DNA of 64,000 nucleotides from Morella rubra. Lineage: Eukaryota > Streptophyta > Magnoliopsida > Fagales > Myricaceae. Below, piece after piece: positions 32,019 to 42,529 of the stretch. The stretch covers positions 124,001-188,000 of the forward strand of contig RXIC02000003.1 in the NCBI GenBank assembly GCA_003952965.2. Reading direction: 5' to 3'. Positions within the stretch are counted from its first letter, which is position 1, and each line of letters begins with the position of its first letter. The position numbers and the translations under genes are program-made. The notes below the pieces were generated by a model. The model worked only from the letters and a program-made list of their open reading frames with translations. It did not search any database and had not been told where the DNA came from.

Positions 32019-34629
32019 ATGGATAAAAGCTGGATTTATGAGGTTGATAGACTGAAAAGTACGAAGTATAGTAATGGTGTTCGGGATTTTATGAGTGTTG
32101 CCTGTAGTTATGCAGATAGTTAGGGACTGATAAGATGTCCATGTAAGAAATGTAAAAATGTGTTGTTCAACGTGTGGACGAGATGGAGGATCATTTATTC
32201 ATAATTGGTTTGACCAGAGTTACACTCATTGGGTATTTCACGGAGAGTCAATTTCAAAAGTTTCTAAACGGGTAGTGACTTTAGAACCTGAACCTTGTAG
32301 TGAAGACTCTGGAGGAAACATAAATGATGATATGAGAGACATGTTAGAAGAGTTTGAGGTAGGAGGAGGGATTGATGAGAACGCTGGTGAAAATATGCTA
32401 GGTCCTGAAACAGTCGAGTCGGGATTTTTCAAGTATACCAAGTTATGGGTGGATGCTGAGCAAGAGTTGTATCCCAGGTGTAAGAAGTACTCGAAGTTGT
32501 CTTTCGTTGTAAGTTTACTTCATGTGAAGTTGGAGAATAATTTGATTGTAAAGGCGTTTGAAGATGTGTTGGGGTTAATAAAAGATGCGCTGCCGGAGGG
32601 AGAGACACTTCCTAAATCTTATTATGAGGCGAAAAATTTAAGAAAGAATTTAGGCTTTAGCTACGATAACATACATGCGTGCTTAAATGACTGCGTATTG
32701 TTTTGGAAGGAGTACAGTGAGTTACAAAAGTACCCGTTTTGTGTGGCATCAAGGTGGAAGTACAGTCAGAATACCCAATCAAAGGTTCCTCAAAAAGTGC
32801 TGCGGCATTTTCCCTTGAAACTGAGGTTGCAGAGATTGTTTTTGTCAAGGCAAATGGCAACGGATATGCGATGGCACCAAGAGAAGCGTGTGATTGAAGA
32901 TGGGTTGGAGTTGTGGGAAAATGGAGTGCAGACGTATGACGCAGCCGTGTCAAGTCCATTCAAGTTACATGCTGCTTTGCTTTGGACAATAAATGATTTT
33001 TGGCTTATGGTAATCTCTCGGGTTGGAGTACGAAAGGACATTAGCATGCCCTAATTGCAATGCGAACACAATGTCATTTTGGTTGAAACATGGGGGCAAA
33101 CATTGTTTTTTGGGACATCGCCGGTTTTTGCCCGCGACGCATGGGTGGAGGCAAGATGTCTACATATTTGACGTGAAAAAAGAGTTTAGAGCAGTGCCTG
33201 AAGAAGTCACTGGAGAGGAGATACTTCAACAACTTGAATCGGTATCATTATGTTCGTTTGGGAAGACTCAAAAGAAGAGAAAACGGGCTGAGAATGAGTT
33301 AAGTTGGACAAAGCGTAGCATATTCTTTGAGTTGCCGTACTGGTCAGATTTGAAACTTCGACATAATTTGGACGTCATGCACATAGAGAAGAATATTTGT
33401 GACAATGTGTTGGGAACTTTGATGAACGTCGATGGTAAGACGAAGGACAATGCTAGCGCTCGGAGTTGTCGACATGGATGATCGAAGTTGTCGTTTTTCT
33501 GTGTTTACTCATAGTGTTCGACCTCTGGGAGCTGGTAAGGGTCAAGATTTGAATAGAAAGGAATTTTCAAAAGTACAGTGGTACGTACTCAACAACTGTT
33601 CAGAAATCAGCCAACATATAGAGTAAGCGCATGTAAGAATATTTTCTCATTTAATCACTTTTCAGTTCATTATATTTTAATTTGTTGTAAAATATCTTAT
33701 CTCTTTATAGCGAGCGCTTGGAAGAGATGAGGAGACAATCACCAATAAATGTTGATAGGAGGCACGAAGAAGGATTTCCGTTATGGTTTAGAAATCGGGT
33801 ATTTATTTAATTTTATCTCTATTTTATGTTTAATTTTACTTGATTATTATTTTTTAGATTCAAACTTAACACATGTTTAGTATTTTAGATTCAAACTATG
33901 CACAATGAAAATCCAGGCTCGATGTCGGATGATTTGTATGCATTAGCATCTGGTCCGGATCAGCCGGCCTTTGTTATTTCTGGGTGTATAGTGAATGGAG
34001 TTAGGTTTCACACGGTCTTTCATGAATAGTTTCGTAACACTCAGAATAGTGGTGTGGTTGTTCCGGGGGACCATGATGGGAAGATGTTGATTTTTACGGC
34101 CAGGTCGTGGATATTTACGCATTGCGTTATTTGTGGGGGAATTTTGTTTATTTACTCAAATGTGACTGGTTTGACTTGAGTACTCAAAACTTAGGTTTCG
34201 ATAAAAGTAGTCGGTTTGTTAGTATTAACATATCCTGGAAGTGGTACAAAGACGACCCGTTTGTGCTAGCTTCTCAAAGGGAATCAAGTATTTTATATCG
34301 ATGATATGAAGTTGGGCAGTCACTGGAAGATTGTTCAAAAGATTACCCCTAGAAACACGTATGATATTCCACCTATTGAGGAGGAAGTTAGTGAAGATGG
34401 AGAAGGACCGTCGAACCGTGAAGCATACTAGGAGAATGAGTCTATTGAGCTTTTTGTGGACTTTAGCTCATTTGATATGATCCCATTGACTAGAAATGAC
34501 ATCGACACTTATGTGTCGGTAACCGATGATGGTGTTCCACAACAACGTGAAGTAGAAGGAAGCGATGATTCCTCGGAATCGTTCAGTGAAGATTGTAGTG
34601 ATTTTGAAGAATATGACTCCGAGGACTAA
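32019..34629 (+). pseudogene. CACTA tnp2-type transposase, internally deleted and frameshifted
   Basis: The catalytic transposase of CACTA elements cuts at the CACTA ends. Order seen: MDKSWIYEVDRL with the transposase-associated zinc motif PCKKCKN (32019-32160), WFDQSYTHWVFHGE, MLHVKLEN-like and YDNIHACLNDCVLFWKEYSE, PLKLRLQRLFLSRQMATDMR. Next comes a jump from EKRVIEDG to LELWENGVQTYDA that skips about 90-100 residues normally present (the RNVRLGL-SDGFNPF block). Then LLWTINDF, a shift near 33000, LACPNCNANTMSFWLKHGGK, DVMHIEKNICDNVLGTLMNV, another deletion after about 33455, DUF4218 (FSVFTHSVRPLGAGKG), DUF4216 (33900-34280) and an acidic tail ending SEDCSDFEEYDSED. Multiple stops; non-functional. 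Confidence 0.85.
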
Positions 34630-34745
34630 AGTAACTTTATCATTCGATTTACTTTGCGTTTCTATTTTATATTCATTTTGGGTAACATAATTCATTGTCT
34701 TTTTTTTTTCTCTAATTTTGATTTATTTGATCACAGGACGACGTC

Positions 34746-36280
34746 ATGCCAGCGGGAGGGAAACGCCTTCATTGCGATTCATCAGTTCGTGCTGAGAGTA
34801 GTCCCGGTTGACTAGCAGTGTCGGGTCCTTCACTTGGGGATAGGAACGAATTACTATCCCCTACCACAGCCAGTCCAGTAGGCACCCAAAGTAGTTGTGC
34901 ATGTAAGTATCTTACCCCGTCAATCTTTATTAAATATTATGACTTTTAAATTTCTATGCTTAACTGAATTTTAAATTTATTGTTCTTCATTTATAGCGAC
35001 GTCCGGAATTAAACACGTTCGAGGTAGTACGCGTGGGATTGCCTTACTCAAGGCTCGCACTGGAGGAAAGTTGACTGTCCATATCCCTGATGGACGTACG
35101 GGTGGTGATGACAAGGCGTCCTCAATGCTCTCGAGTCATATTGGTGCGCTCATTCAACAACATGTCCCATTTGAGACGAGTAAGTGGAAGGAGGTCCCCG
35201 ACGAGGTTAAATCGTACGTAATGAACAGAGTGTTGGTAAGTATAATTCATTAAATTTTAATTGTTGAAACTTTTATACGTACTAACTGTTATATATGTTA
35301 AGGATGACTTCCAACTAGATTACGACCGAACCGAGGATCGCGTAACTGTGACGTCTACGATGAACACAGCGTACAGGACGCACAAAAATAGAATATTCTA
35401 GCATTACTCGTGTTCAATTCCAAAGAATGAGCATTAGAACATCTGTATCCTGATATGAACAAGGAAGACTGGACTCGTGTCTGTGATTTATTCGTGAGTG
35501 AGGAATTTCAGGTTAAACATTTTTATTCCATCCTGAACATTTATTTTATTTTATTATTAATTGTGGTAACAACTGTAAATGTACAATGTAGAGGATGAGT
35601 GCAATCAACAAAGAGATAGGGCTAAGCTGAATATTGTACACACATCTGGAGCGAGGTCTTTCCAACGCGCGACAGCATTGTTAGTAAGTAATAAATTTAT
35701 ATTTTTATTATTTATTATTTAAATAAATGACTTAGGTATTTTAATATGCACGTTCTATATTTCTTTTGATGTACAGAAAAATCCAGAATCTGATGAGATT
35801 AGTTTTGTGTTGCTGTATAAAAAGACACATACTAATAAGGATGGCATGTGGACATCAGAAGATGCACGGGAAAATTTTGTAAGTTGTAACGTTAGATTTA
35901 ATGATGCATTCGTATGCATTTATGTTTCATATATGCAATTTTATCTTCTTTTTTAATTTTGTAGGAAAAAATGGAGGCGTTACAGTTGCAGCACGAGTCA
36001 GAGGGAAAGTCATACACCGAAGTGGAGATTTTCGCTGAGGTGTTGGGGACAAAAGCGAGGTTACGTGCGAGGTTTAGGCCGTTCAGTACGGTCTGTTGGA
36101 TCATCTTCATCAGCAGCGTCCGTTGATTTGTCCGGAAGATTGGAGAGGCCAGATTAGAGGAGATGAGGGCTAGACAGATGGAATATGAAGCGCTTCTGGT
36201 CAAGCGGTCAGATATGGAGCAGACGATGCGAGAGCATCTACAGATGATAGAGGAGCAGCAACGGAAGAAAGACAAAGAGC
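34746..36280 (+). pseudogene. CACTA TNPA-type (Ptta/En/Spm) protein gene, truncated
   Basis: Multi-exon relic of the DNA-binding partner protein of CACTA elements (plant transposase Ptta/En/Spm family). ATG at 34746 (MPAGGKRLHCDSS), exon 34998-35235 with VHIPDGRTGG and VPFETSKWKEVPDEVKSYV, exon from 35304 (DDFQLDYDRTEDRVTVTSTM), RMSAINKE, ARSFQRATALL-like, exon 35777-35880 (KNPESDEISFVLLYKKTHTN) and exon 35966-36280 (EKMEALQLQHESEGKSYTEV, then a glutamine/glutamate-rich coiled coil MRARQMEYEALLVKRSDMEQ). Stops occur at 34810 and 35400, and frames change. The LTR at 36281 removes the end. Confidence 0.75.
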
Positions 36281-37467
36281 TGATCACAATCGTTATTTTG
36301 ATGATTTCAATAAATGGATTAAGTTTACAAAATGACATCTTCAAAGACAAAGACATTTTTATCAAAGAGCCAAAGACAAGAAGATCGAAGATCAAGAAAA
36401 TGCAAAGAGCTCAAAAGTGAAGATTCAAGACCATAGGGTATAACCTTGTAACTCTTAGTTTCACTTTTGACAAGGATTTGAATCACACACTTGCATATTT
36501 TTCAAACCGTGCATAATCTTCTTATCACATGTTTGACATCCAAAATGCGCTTTAAATGTTTTCAAATCATCCCTATATAAACTCTCAAGCCTTGGTTATA
36601 CTTTTGGAAGTTGGTTTTTGAAGTGGATTTCAAAAATGTCAAAAATGAGCTTTTTAATTGTAGCGGTCTATAAAAATGATTTGTAGCGGTCAACCGCTAC
36701 ATGAAGCGGATGATGAGACAAAATTTGACAATTCAAATTTTATGACCGTTGAGCAACGGCTAGTTGAAGCGGTCGACCGGTACAATGGTAAAATTGTCAA
36801 ATCGACCCCTAACGCTAGAAATGGCTAGTTTTTATTTGTGGCCTATATAAAGACCTTCCTATGTCTCAAAACAAGAGAGAACGACCACATATCATTTTAT
36901 TAGCTTGAAAAATATCTTAAACCTTCCTATTCCATATTTCTCATATCATTCACACAAATTACACTTTCTTATCCTTGTCATTGTGTGAATCAAAGAGATA
37001 GAACTTTCTATTTTAATATCCACTCTTTGAGAGAGTTTATTCTTGTAATCTTCCTATCTATAAGAGGTGATTCCTTTAGTGAGGTTGTTCACTAAAGAAG
37101 AAGCTTAGAGAGGGTATATCTCAAGCTTGGTTGGGTTGTGAGTGTTGAGCCCAGGAAAACACTTGTACGGTTCTCTAGCACCCGGAAGCTAGTGTGTACA
37201 CTATTTGAAAGATAGTGGAAAAACCTCAAGGCTCGGTAAAGGAGCTTGAGGGGTGGATGTAGGCGGGTTTGCCGAACCACCTAAAAATCTCGTGTTTGCT
37301 TCTCTAAACCCTACTCTTTACATTTAGCACTTATTTACTTGTTGCATCAATATACTTGTGCAAAATTAGTCTTTACTTTGCAAACACGACTTTAAGGGTT
37401 AAAAGCGAAAAAGTTTGGAAACCCAATTCACCCCCCCTCTTGGATTGCCTTAATCCTTGGACTTACA
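36281..37467 (+). mobile_element. 5' LTR of a Copia-type retrotransposon
   Basis: Direct counterpart (inverted in the window) of the solo LTR 4478-5700. The first about 10 bases after TG are missing relative to that copy (TGATCACAATCG versus TGTTGGCTTTTGTTCACAATCG). A TATA-like CTATATAA lies at 36843-36850, and the end is GGACTTACA. Followed two bases later by a primer-binding site and then gag, so it is the 5' LTR of a truncated element. U3 has AGCGGTCAACCGCT and AGCGGTCGACCGGT motifs (36683-36781). Confidence 0.8.
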
Positions 37468-37469
37468 AT

Positions 37470-37481
37470 TGGTATCAGAGC
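37470..37481 (+). other. Primer-binding site (initiator tRNA-Met)
   Basis: TGGTATCAGAGC, complementary to the 3' end of plant initiator methionine tRNA, two bases after the LTR. Used to prime minus-strand DNA synthesis. Diagnostic of plant Copia elements. Confidence 0.9.
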
Positions 37482-37521
37482 TTGGTGCTCGTTACACAAG
37501 ATTTAAAAATCTTGAGTTAGA

Positions 37522-37886
37522 ATGACAACTTCAAGTCTCAACACTCAAGTTGAGGGACTTTCCACACTTAGACCACCATTCTTTAATGGTAGTGATTATG
37601 CATACTGGAAAGTTAGGCTGAGTATTTATTTTCAATCTATTGATTATGATTTATGGTTATGCATATTGAATGGTCCTCATATTCCCACAAAGAAAGTTGG
37701 AGAGGTTGAATCCCTCAAAAATGAAAATGAATATAGTGATCTAGACAAAAAGAAAATCTCTCTCGATGCAAGAGCTATGAACATATTATATTGTGTTTTA
37801 GATAGAGGAGAGTTTAATAGAATATTTTCTTACACAAATGCTAAGGAAATTTGGCATGCTCTAGAGATTACACATGAAGGGACAAT
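37522..37886 (+). pseudogene. Copia gag, N-terminal part, truncated
   Basis: MTTSSLNTQVEGLSTLRPPF, then FNGSDYAYWKVRLSIYFQS, ILNGPHIPTKKV and YTNAKEIWHALEITHEGT. This is the start of the Copia gag polyprotein (DUF4219/UBN2-type capsid region). It breaks off mid-domain at about 37886, where GATCGATC-rich DNA of element C begins. Pol and the 3' LTR are absent. The roughly 120 codons present are open. Confidence 0.85.
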
Positions 37887-38289
37887 ATAGCGATCGATCG
37901 TCATGTGACTAGCGATTGATCATTGCGAAGGATTATATGAAACTGCCGAAGTCATTTTTACCGGTTATCTCTCACAAAATCTCTCGAATCCTCTCAAATT
38001 TCAAGGAGCCATTTCGTGCTGCATTGTCCTCCAAAGTGCGTGGAATCATCCTTCATTGTCTTCTACGTCAAAGGTACGTACTTATATTATTTTTTAAGCG
38101 ATATTAAGTGGTTGTAAACGAGTTTTTAGTTTACGTTTTCTAATTTGCTATATCATCCATTTAGGTCCGTAAAATGTATTTATTTTATTGTTGATGTATG
38201 TTTTAAGAGTTTAGGATTGTTTTGGGATCAATTTTGGGTGATTTTGGGCCTGTTTTGGGGTTTTGTAACGTCTGTGTATTTTCGTTCTT

Positions 38290-38800
38290 GTACCGATCGA
38301 TCGGTTAAATTAAAGGATCGATCACTGCATTTGGTAAGGGACCGATCGATGGTTTATTGAGCGATCGATCGTCCCTTTAAACTGTGCGTTTCAATGCGGG
38401 ATCGATCGATCGTTTATATTGACGATCGATCGGTATATTATATCGTCCGTTCTAGAAGTGGTGATCGATCGCTTACACCTAAGCGATCAATCGGTAAGCT
38501 TCAATGTGAAGTGCATTTTGATTAACTAGCGATCGATCCTTTGTGGCGATCAATCGCTTAGTGATACTGTGCTTTTGGTTGCATGGACGATCGATCGTCT
38601 GTGCACTAAAACGCATCGTTTTACTAATAGTGTTCGATCGGTCAAATTGATTGATCGATCGCCATTTCACGATCGATCGCTTAATTGCTAACGATCGATC
38701 GTTGTTTTCATAAACGCACCGTTTTCATTTTCCAATCGATCAGTTACATAAACGATCGATCGGTATATTTAGTGATCGATTTTGGATGGCGATGGATCGC
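38290..38800. repeat. CGATCGATCG array, left of accessory gene
   Basis: About 18-20 occurrences of CGATCGATCG or one-to-two-mismatch variants at irregular 20-40-bp spacing (for example 38301, 38361, 38401, 38421, 38586, 38656, 38669, 38692, 38753). The motif is a perfect palindrome containing CpG. Candidate protein-binding sites. Confidence 0.75.
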
Positions 38801-38918
38801 TTTTTGTTGCAACTTCATTAATAATTACGTGATTGTGATTACTTTTTTTTCTAAGTAATACGTTATTGTGATTACTTATTAACACATATTTATATACAAC
38901 TTTTGCAGCATACATAAA

Positions 38919-40101
38919 ATGTCAGGAGTTAAGCGCACGCGCACAACGAGGACCGGGACGGGATCGTCGTCCCAAGAGCAGGAAGTCGCTGATCCAATGA
39001 TGACCTTGGAGAGGCGAATGGAGTACCTGAGGGGGCGGCCAGTGGCCAAAGAGCCAGTGACACTCTCTGATTTTGACCAGCTATTGTACGAGGAGCACTC
39101 CCTCTACCAGCTCTTCGAGTACCAGGATTTCTTCATCAGCTCTCGTGGACTGAGGGGTTTTGTGTGGACACACTTGTGCAAGATTTCTTCTGTGCACTCG
39201 TCTCGGTAGATAGAGCACCTGAGGTGCAGCTAGAGGTGCGAGGCTTGCAATTCTTATTCTCGGCAGACATCATTGCCGATTTCTTACACTGCCCCCGGCC
39301 CGAGACCCCCTACTTCCTGGCGGTACCCCTGATGGATGAGCAGAGGACATCAGAGCAAGACCTGTGGACGCTGATGACTGGGAAGACCTCTGCAGTGGTG
39401 GGCAGCATAATCAAGCAGAGTGAGTTCAGTACGTTTTGGCGGATTTTAAACCTTATCTAGACGCTGAATGTCGATGGCAGAACTCATTCCAACCGAGTGC
39501 CTGTTCAGTAGAGCTCAGTGTATGCTCTTGCTGGGTTAGCAGACGCGGATAGATTTCCCACTCTACATGTTTCTGACACAGGAGGTGAAGAGCGCATAGA
39601 ACAAGTTCACCTTGTCCAGGAGCAAGGGGCAAGAGGGGGCTCTGACTCTACGGTTCGCTCGTAGAGCTGTAGTGGCTGCAGAAGAGGCTAGATGAGCATC
39701 ACCTGACACCAGACAGACTAGATCAGAGGCACCTATTGAGAGAGGAGCGCTTGCAGTGCCTCCTCCCTGGGTGGCCCAGCTATTTGCGATCTTGACAGCT
39801 GTGTGGGCGCGACAATTGCGCCTGAGATGATAAATTGAGTAAGGATGTGCAGGAGCTCAATGATCAAGAGAAGCTGGACCGCTTTTGAAGGGGAGTGCAT
39901 AGTTGCGTACCTGCACAACAAGGCGGTCGTGGCTCATATGAAGGAGGTCAACGAACAGCAGGAAGAAATCAAGAAGACTCTGGATGATTTCAAGAAGAGG
40001 CAGATCCACAGAAGATTCCCGGAGATATTCCTGATGACATGGCGACTTTCCGTGATGCTGTTCAGCCTCGATGTTTTTATGATATTTTTACTATCTATTT
40101 A
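38919..40101 (+). pseudogene. CACTA accessory protein, GATCGATC family, broken
   Basis: ATG at 38919 (MSGVKRTRTTRTGTGSSSQE), then ERRMEYLRGRPVAKEPVTLS and YQLFEYQDFFISSRGLRGF. A shift near 39165 leads to VQDFFCALVSVDRAPEVQLE, VRGLQFLFSADIIADFLHCP and PLMDEQRTSEQDLW to 39460. Then there are stops, and a late coiled-coil segment MKEVNEQQEEIKKTLDDFKK (39938-39998). Same architecture as 30600-31800 but strongly diverged in sequence. Function unknown; several stops. Confidence 0.6.
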
Positions 40102-40424
40102 GGACACACAGTTGGATTTATGTTTTTATTTATTTGTTTCAGACATATGTGTTTATTTAGATTTGGGTTTTTATTTACGTATTTGGGATATTTATGTTTA
40201 TTTGTGGATATGTAGTGACTTTGATTACAGCTTATGTGTTTTTAATTTGTATTTTTTTTCCACACACTTAGATACGTTAATTGACCAAAATAACATTTTG
40301 ATGGCAAAATTAACAAAAATTGCAAAGTTAAACAAGTAAATAAAATACGATCTGAATAAAATTTAAGTACATACAAGTAATATATAAGATTTTAAATAAA
40401 ACTCAGTTTTTTAAAGTTTAAGAT
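40102..40424. other. 3' region of the accessory gene; no gene
   Basis: T-rich DNA with TTTATTTAGATTTGGGTTTT-type repeats; nothing recognised. Confidence 0.4.
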
Positions 40425-41310
40425 CATCGATCGATCGGTGTTTTAGGTGATCGATCGTTTAAGTACGGTGTCGTTTAGATATTTCTAACCGACCGATCGT
40501 TAAAATTGAACGATTGATCGTTAAAATTGACTGATCGATCATCAATAATGAAATGATCGATCGTCAAGGATGCCGTCGTTTTTGCTTTCGCGTACCGATC
40601 GATCGTCATGGCACACTGATCGATCGTAAGTATGCGTCATCATTTTCATTAGACGAAGCGATTGATTGTTAACATAAAGCGGTCAATCGTCTGAACACTA
40701 CCGTTTTAAACTCAGAGGGCGATTGATCGGTTAGATTTGTTGATCGATCAGTATCTAAATTTAGTGATTAAACATTTGTGATGGAATAATGTGAGCTTAA
40801 ATAATTAAAAAGACAAAATATATATTAACAAAGTATGTTAGGATATATTTAGATTACATAAAAACATATCAAATATACTTTATTAATATTTAGGAAAGCA
40901 TCTACAAGTTGTACATGTTAAATCAAAAAAACATTTGTAAGAGTTAGTATGAGCAATGTACTAAGATGTCGTAAACTAGTGATATAAAACTTATTTAACA
41001 CATGATTATAAGTTATTAGTATAAAGTACGTATTAAAATGACATGTTAAGTAAAATAATTTTAATAATTAAGTCATTTGTTATTTAATGATTGATCGGTA
41101 TGTGACCGATCAATTGGTTAAGGATGGTGTCATTTAACGTTTAAGATCGATCGATCGATCGTATATTACTGACGATCGATCGCTATCATTCGTCGTCATT
41201 TTGAATTCGTTAAATGATCGATCGTCGTAATGTGGGGATCGATCGGTTCAAAAACTTCGTGGGAATTTTAAAGCTAACAAGGCGATCGATCGCTTTTGTG
41301 GCCAATCGAT
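40425..41310. repeat. CGATCGATCG array, right of accessory gene
   Basis: Two clusters (40425-40760 and 41085-41310) of the same palindromic motif as at 38290-38800, separated by AT-rich DNA. The short ORFs over 41210-41426 are by-products of the repeats. Confidence 0.7.
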
Positions 41311-41515
41311 TGGTGTTTATTGTGCTTGAAATGCTAAAATGCTCTAACTCCGTGGGTAAAGTGCAAAACACACCCACGGCAACGAAGAGAGTGAAGGCTT
41401 GCGGCAATGAGCTATTTCCCTCTTAAATTTAGCCCAAATACTGTCCTTTTAGTTGAGAGAGTGTTTAGAATAGATTAAGAGAAAGCCCAAGCTCAAATTC
41501 ATATTCCTAAATGGA

Positions 41516-42529
41516 TTGAAACCATCAGTGGTCAGCCCCAGTCTTACATTGCGAGCCTCAGAACAAAACCATCCATGCAATTGGTCAAACTCCATCCATG
41601 CGATTGAATTAGCTTGGTGTCGTAGCACTCCATCATCCTTCACCCGCTTCTCGTCATGCCATCTTGTATCCGATGCAATATTCCTATATCTATATAACCT
41701 TTGAAGCCTTGGGATTAGAGGAAAATGCTGAAGCACCTTTTCAGGAATCTTATACGGACTATTGAATCATTCTTCCACCTTGACTCAACACATATTGGAC
41801 ATTCAACCTGTCGACTGTTTTGCTTGTAGAACAAAACACAATCATTCTTGCAAGAATGTATATTCACGTAGTCAAGCCCTAGCCATCGTTTTAGTTGTTT
41901 AGCCTTGTAATGATTTCGTGGTAAGCATTCACCAATGGGTAGTGCTTTTTTGAACAAGTCCAAGAACATATTAAACGCAGAAATACTAATGTTGTTCAAA
42001 GTCTTCACATGCAGCATTCACACAACAAATGATAACTAGGAAAACTTCTCACAGCCTGGATACAATGGACGTTAAGCGTCTTCCCACATATTAATGAACT
42101 CCCTAAAATTTGACCCTAAAACAGATGTATCATGTGTTTCACCACTACCCATACTGCCTAGTTCCTTCCACTCACCTCCAAATAGGCCAGCCTCGATGTC
42201 TTCTAGCATGTCTCTCATTTCATCGTTAATCTCATCCTCATTAATCTTTAAATGAGGCACATGATCGCTTATAGATTCAAGGTGCAGTCATACCGCTCCC
42301 CATGTAACACACAATGCATGTATGTTGGGTCAATGTCGTTGACAAACAAATAACTCTCTATAATTGTTATGCCTTGGAAATTGATGTTTGAACACTTTTT
42401 ACATGGGCATTTAAACCGACCCTGACTATCAACTGTTGAATGTGCAACCTCCATTAATTGTCTAACCCCCTCCGCGTACTCGTAATCCTTTCCACACCTA
42501 TCCGTTAGCTGCATCCAACTCTTGTCCAT
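41516..42529 (-). pseudogene. CACTA tnp2 transposase N-terminal part (reversed)
   Basis: ATG at 42529: MDKSWMQLTDRCGKDYEYAE with the transposase-associated motif PCKKCSN. A shift near 42270, then DEMRDMLEDIEAGLFGG, FREFINMWEDA, stop, MLHVKTLNNISISAFNMFLD, LGLDYVNIHSCKNDCVLFYK, a shift near 41730, PLIPRLQRLYRYRNIASDTR, EKRVKDDGVLRHQANSIAWM and RNVRLGLTTDGFNPFRNMN. It stops there, before the remaining catalytic and C-terminal parts. It retains the block that element B has deleted. Intron not evident. Non-functional. Confidence 0.8.

Larger units (their letters stand above)
27566..36280 (+). mobile_element. CACTA transposon B (fullest copy; right end lost)
   Basis: The left terminus CACTACAAGAAATATAGC lies at 27566, followed by TTAGGTGACAAAA. 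The order is: short-repeat subterminal region, coiled-coil ORF, repeats, accessory gene (30600-31800), tnp2 transposase (32019-34629) and TNPA gene (34746-36280). All genes are on the + strand and all are broken. The TNPA gene is interrupted at 36281 by an LTR, and no right TAGTG terminus is seen. Element A (1066-7501) is a reversed relative. Confidence 0.85.

Noticed and set aside
32019..34629. Domesticated transposase
   Set aside because: Internal deletions, frameshifts and stops; no sign of selection.
37470..37481. Possible tRNA gene part
   Set aside because: Only the 12-base primer-binding site of an LTR element; no tRNA body.
38290..38800. CRISPR-like array
   Set aside because: The repeats are 8-10 bp, degenerate and irregularly spaced, in a plant transposon; no direct-repeat/spacer structure.
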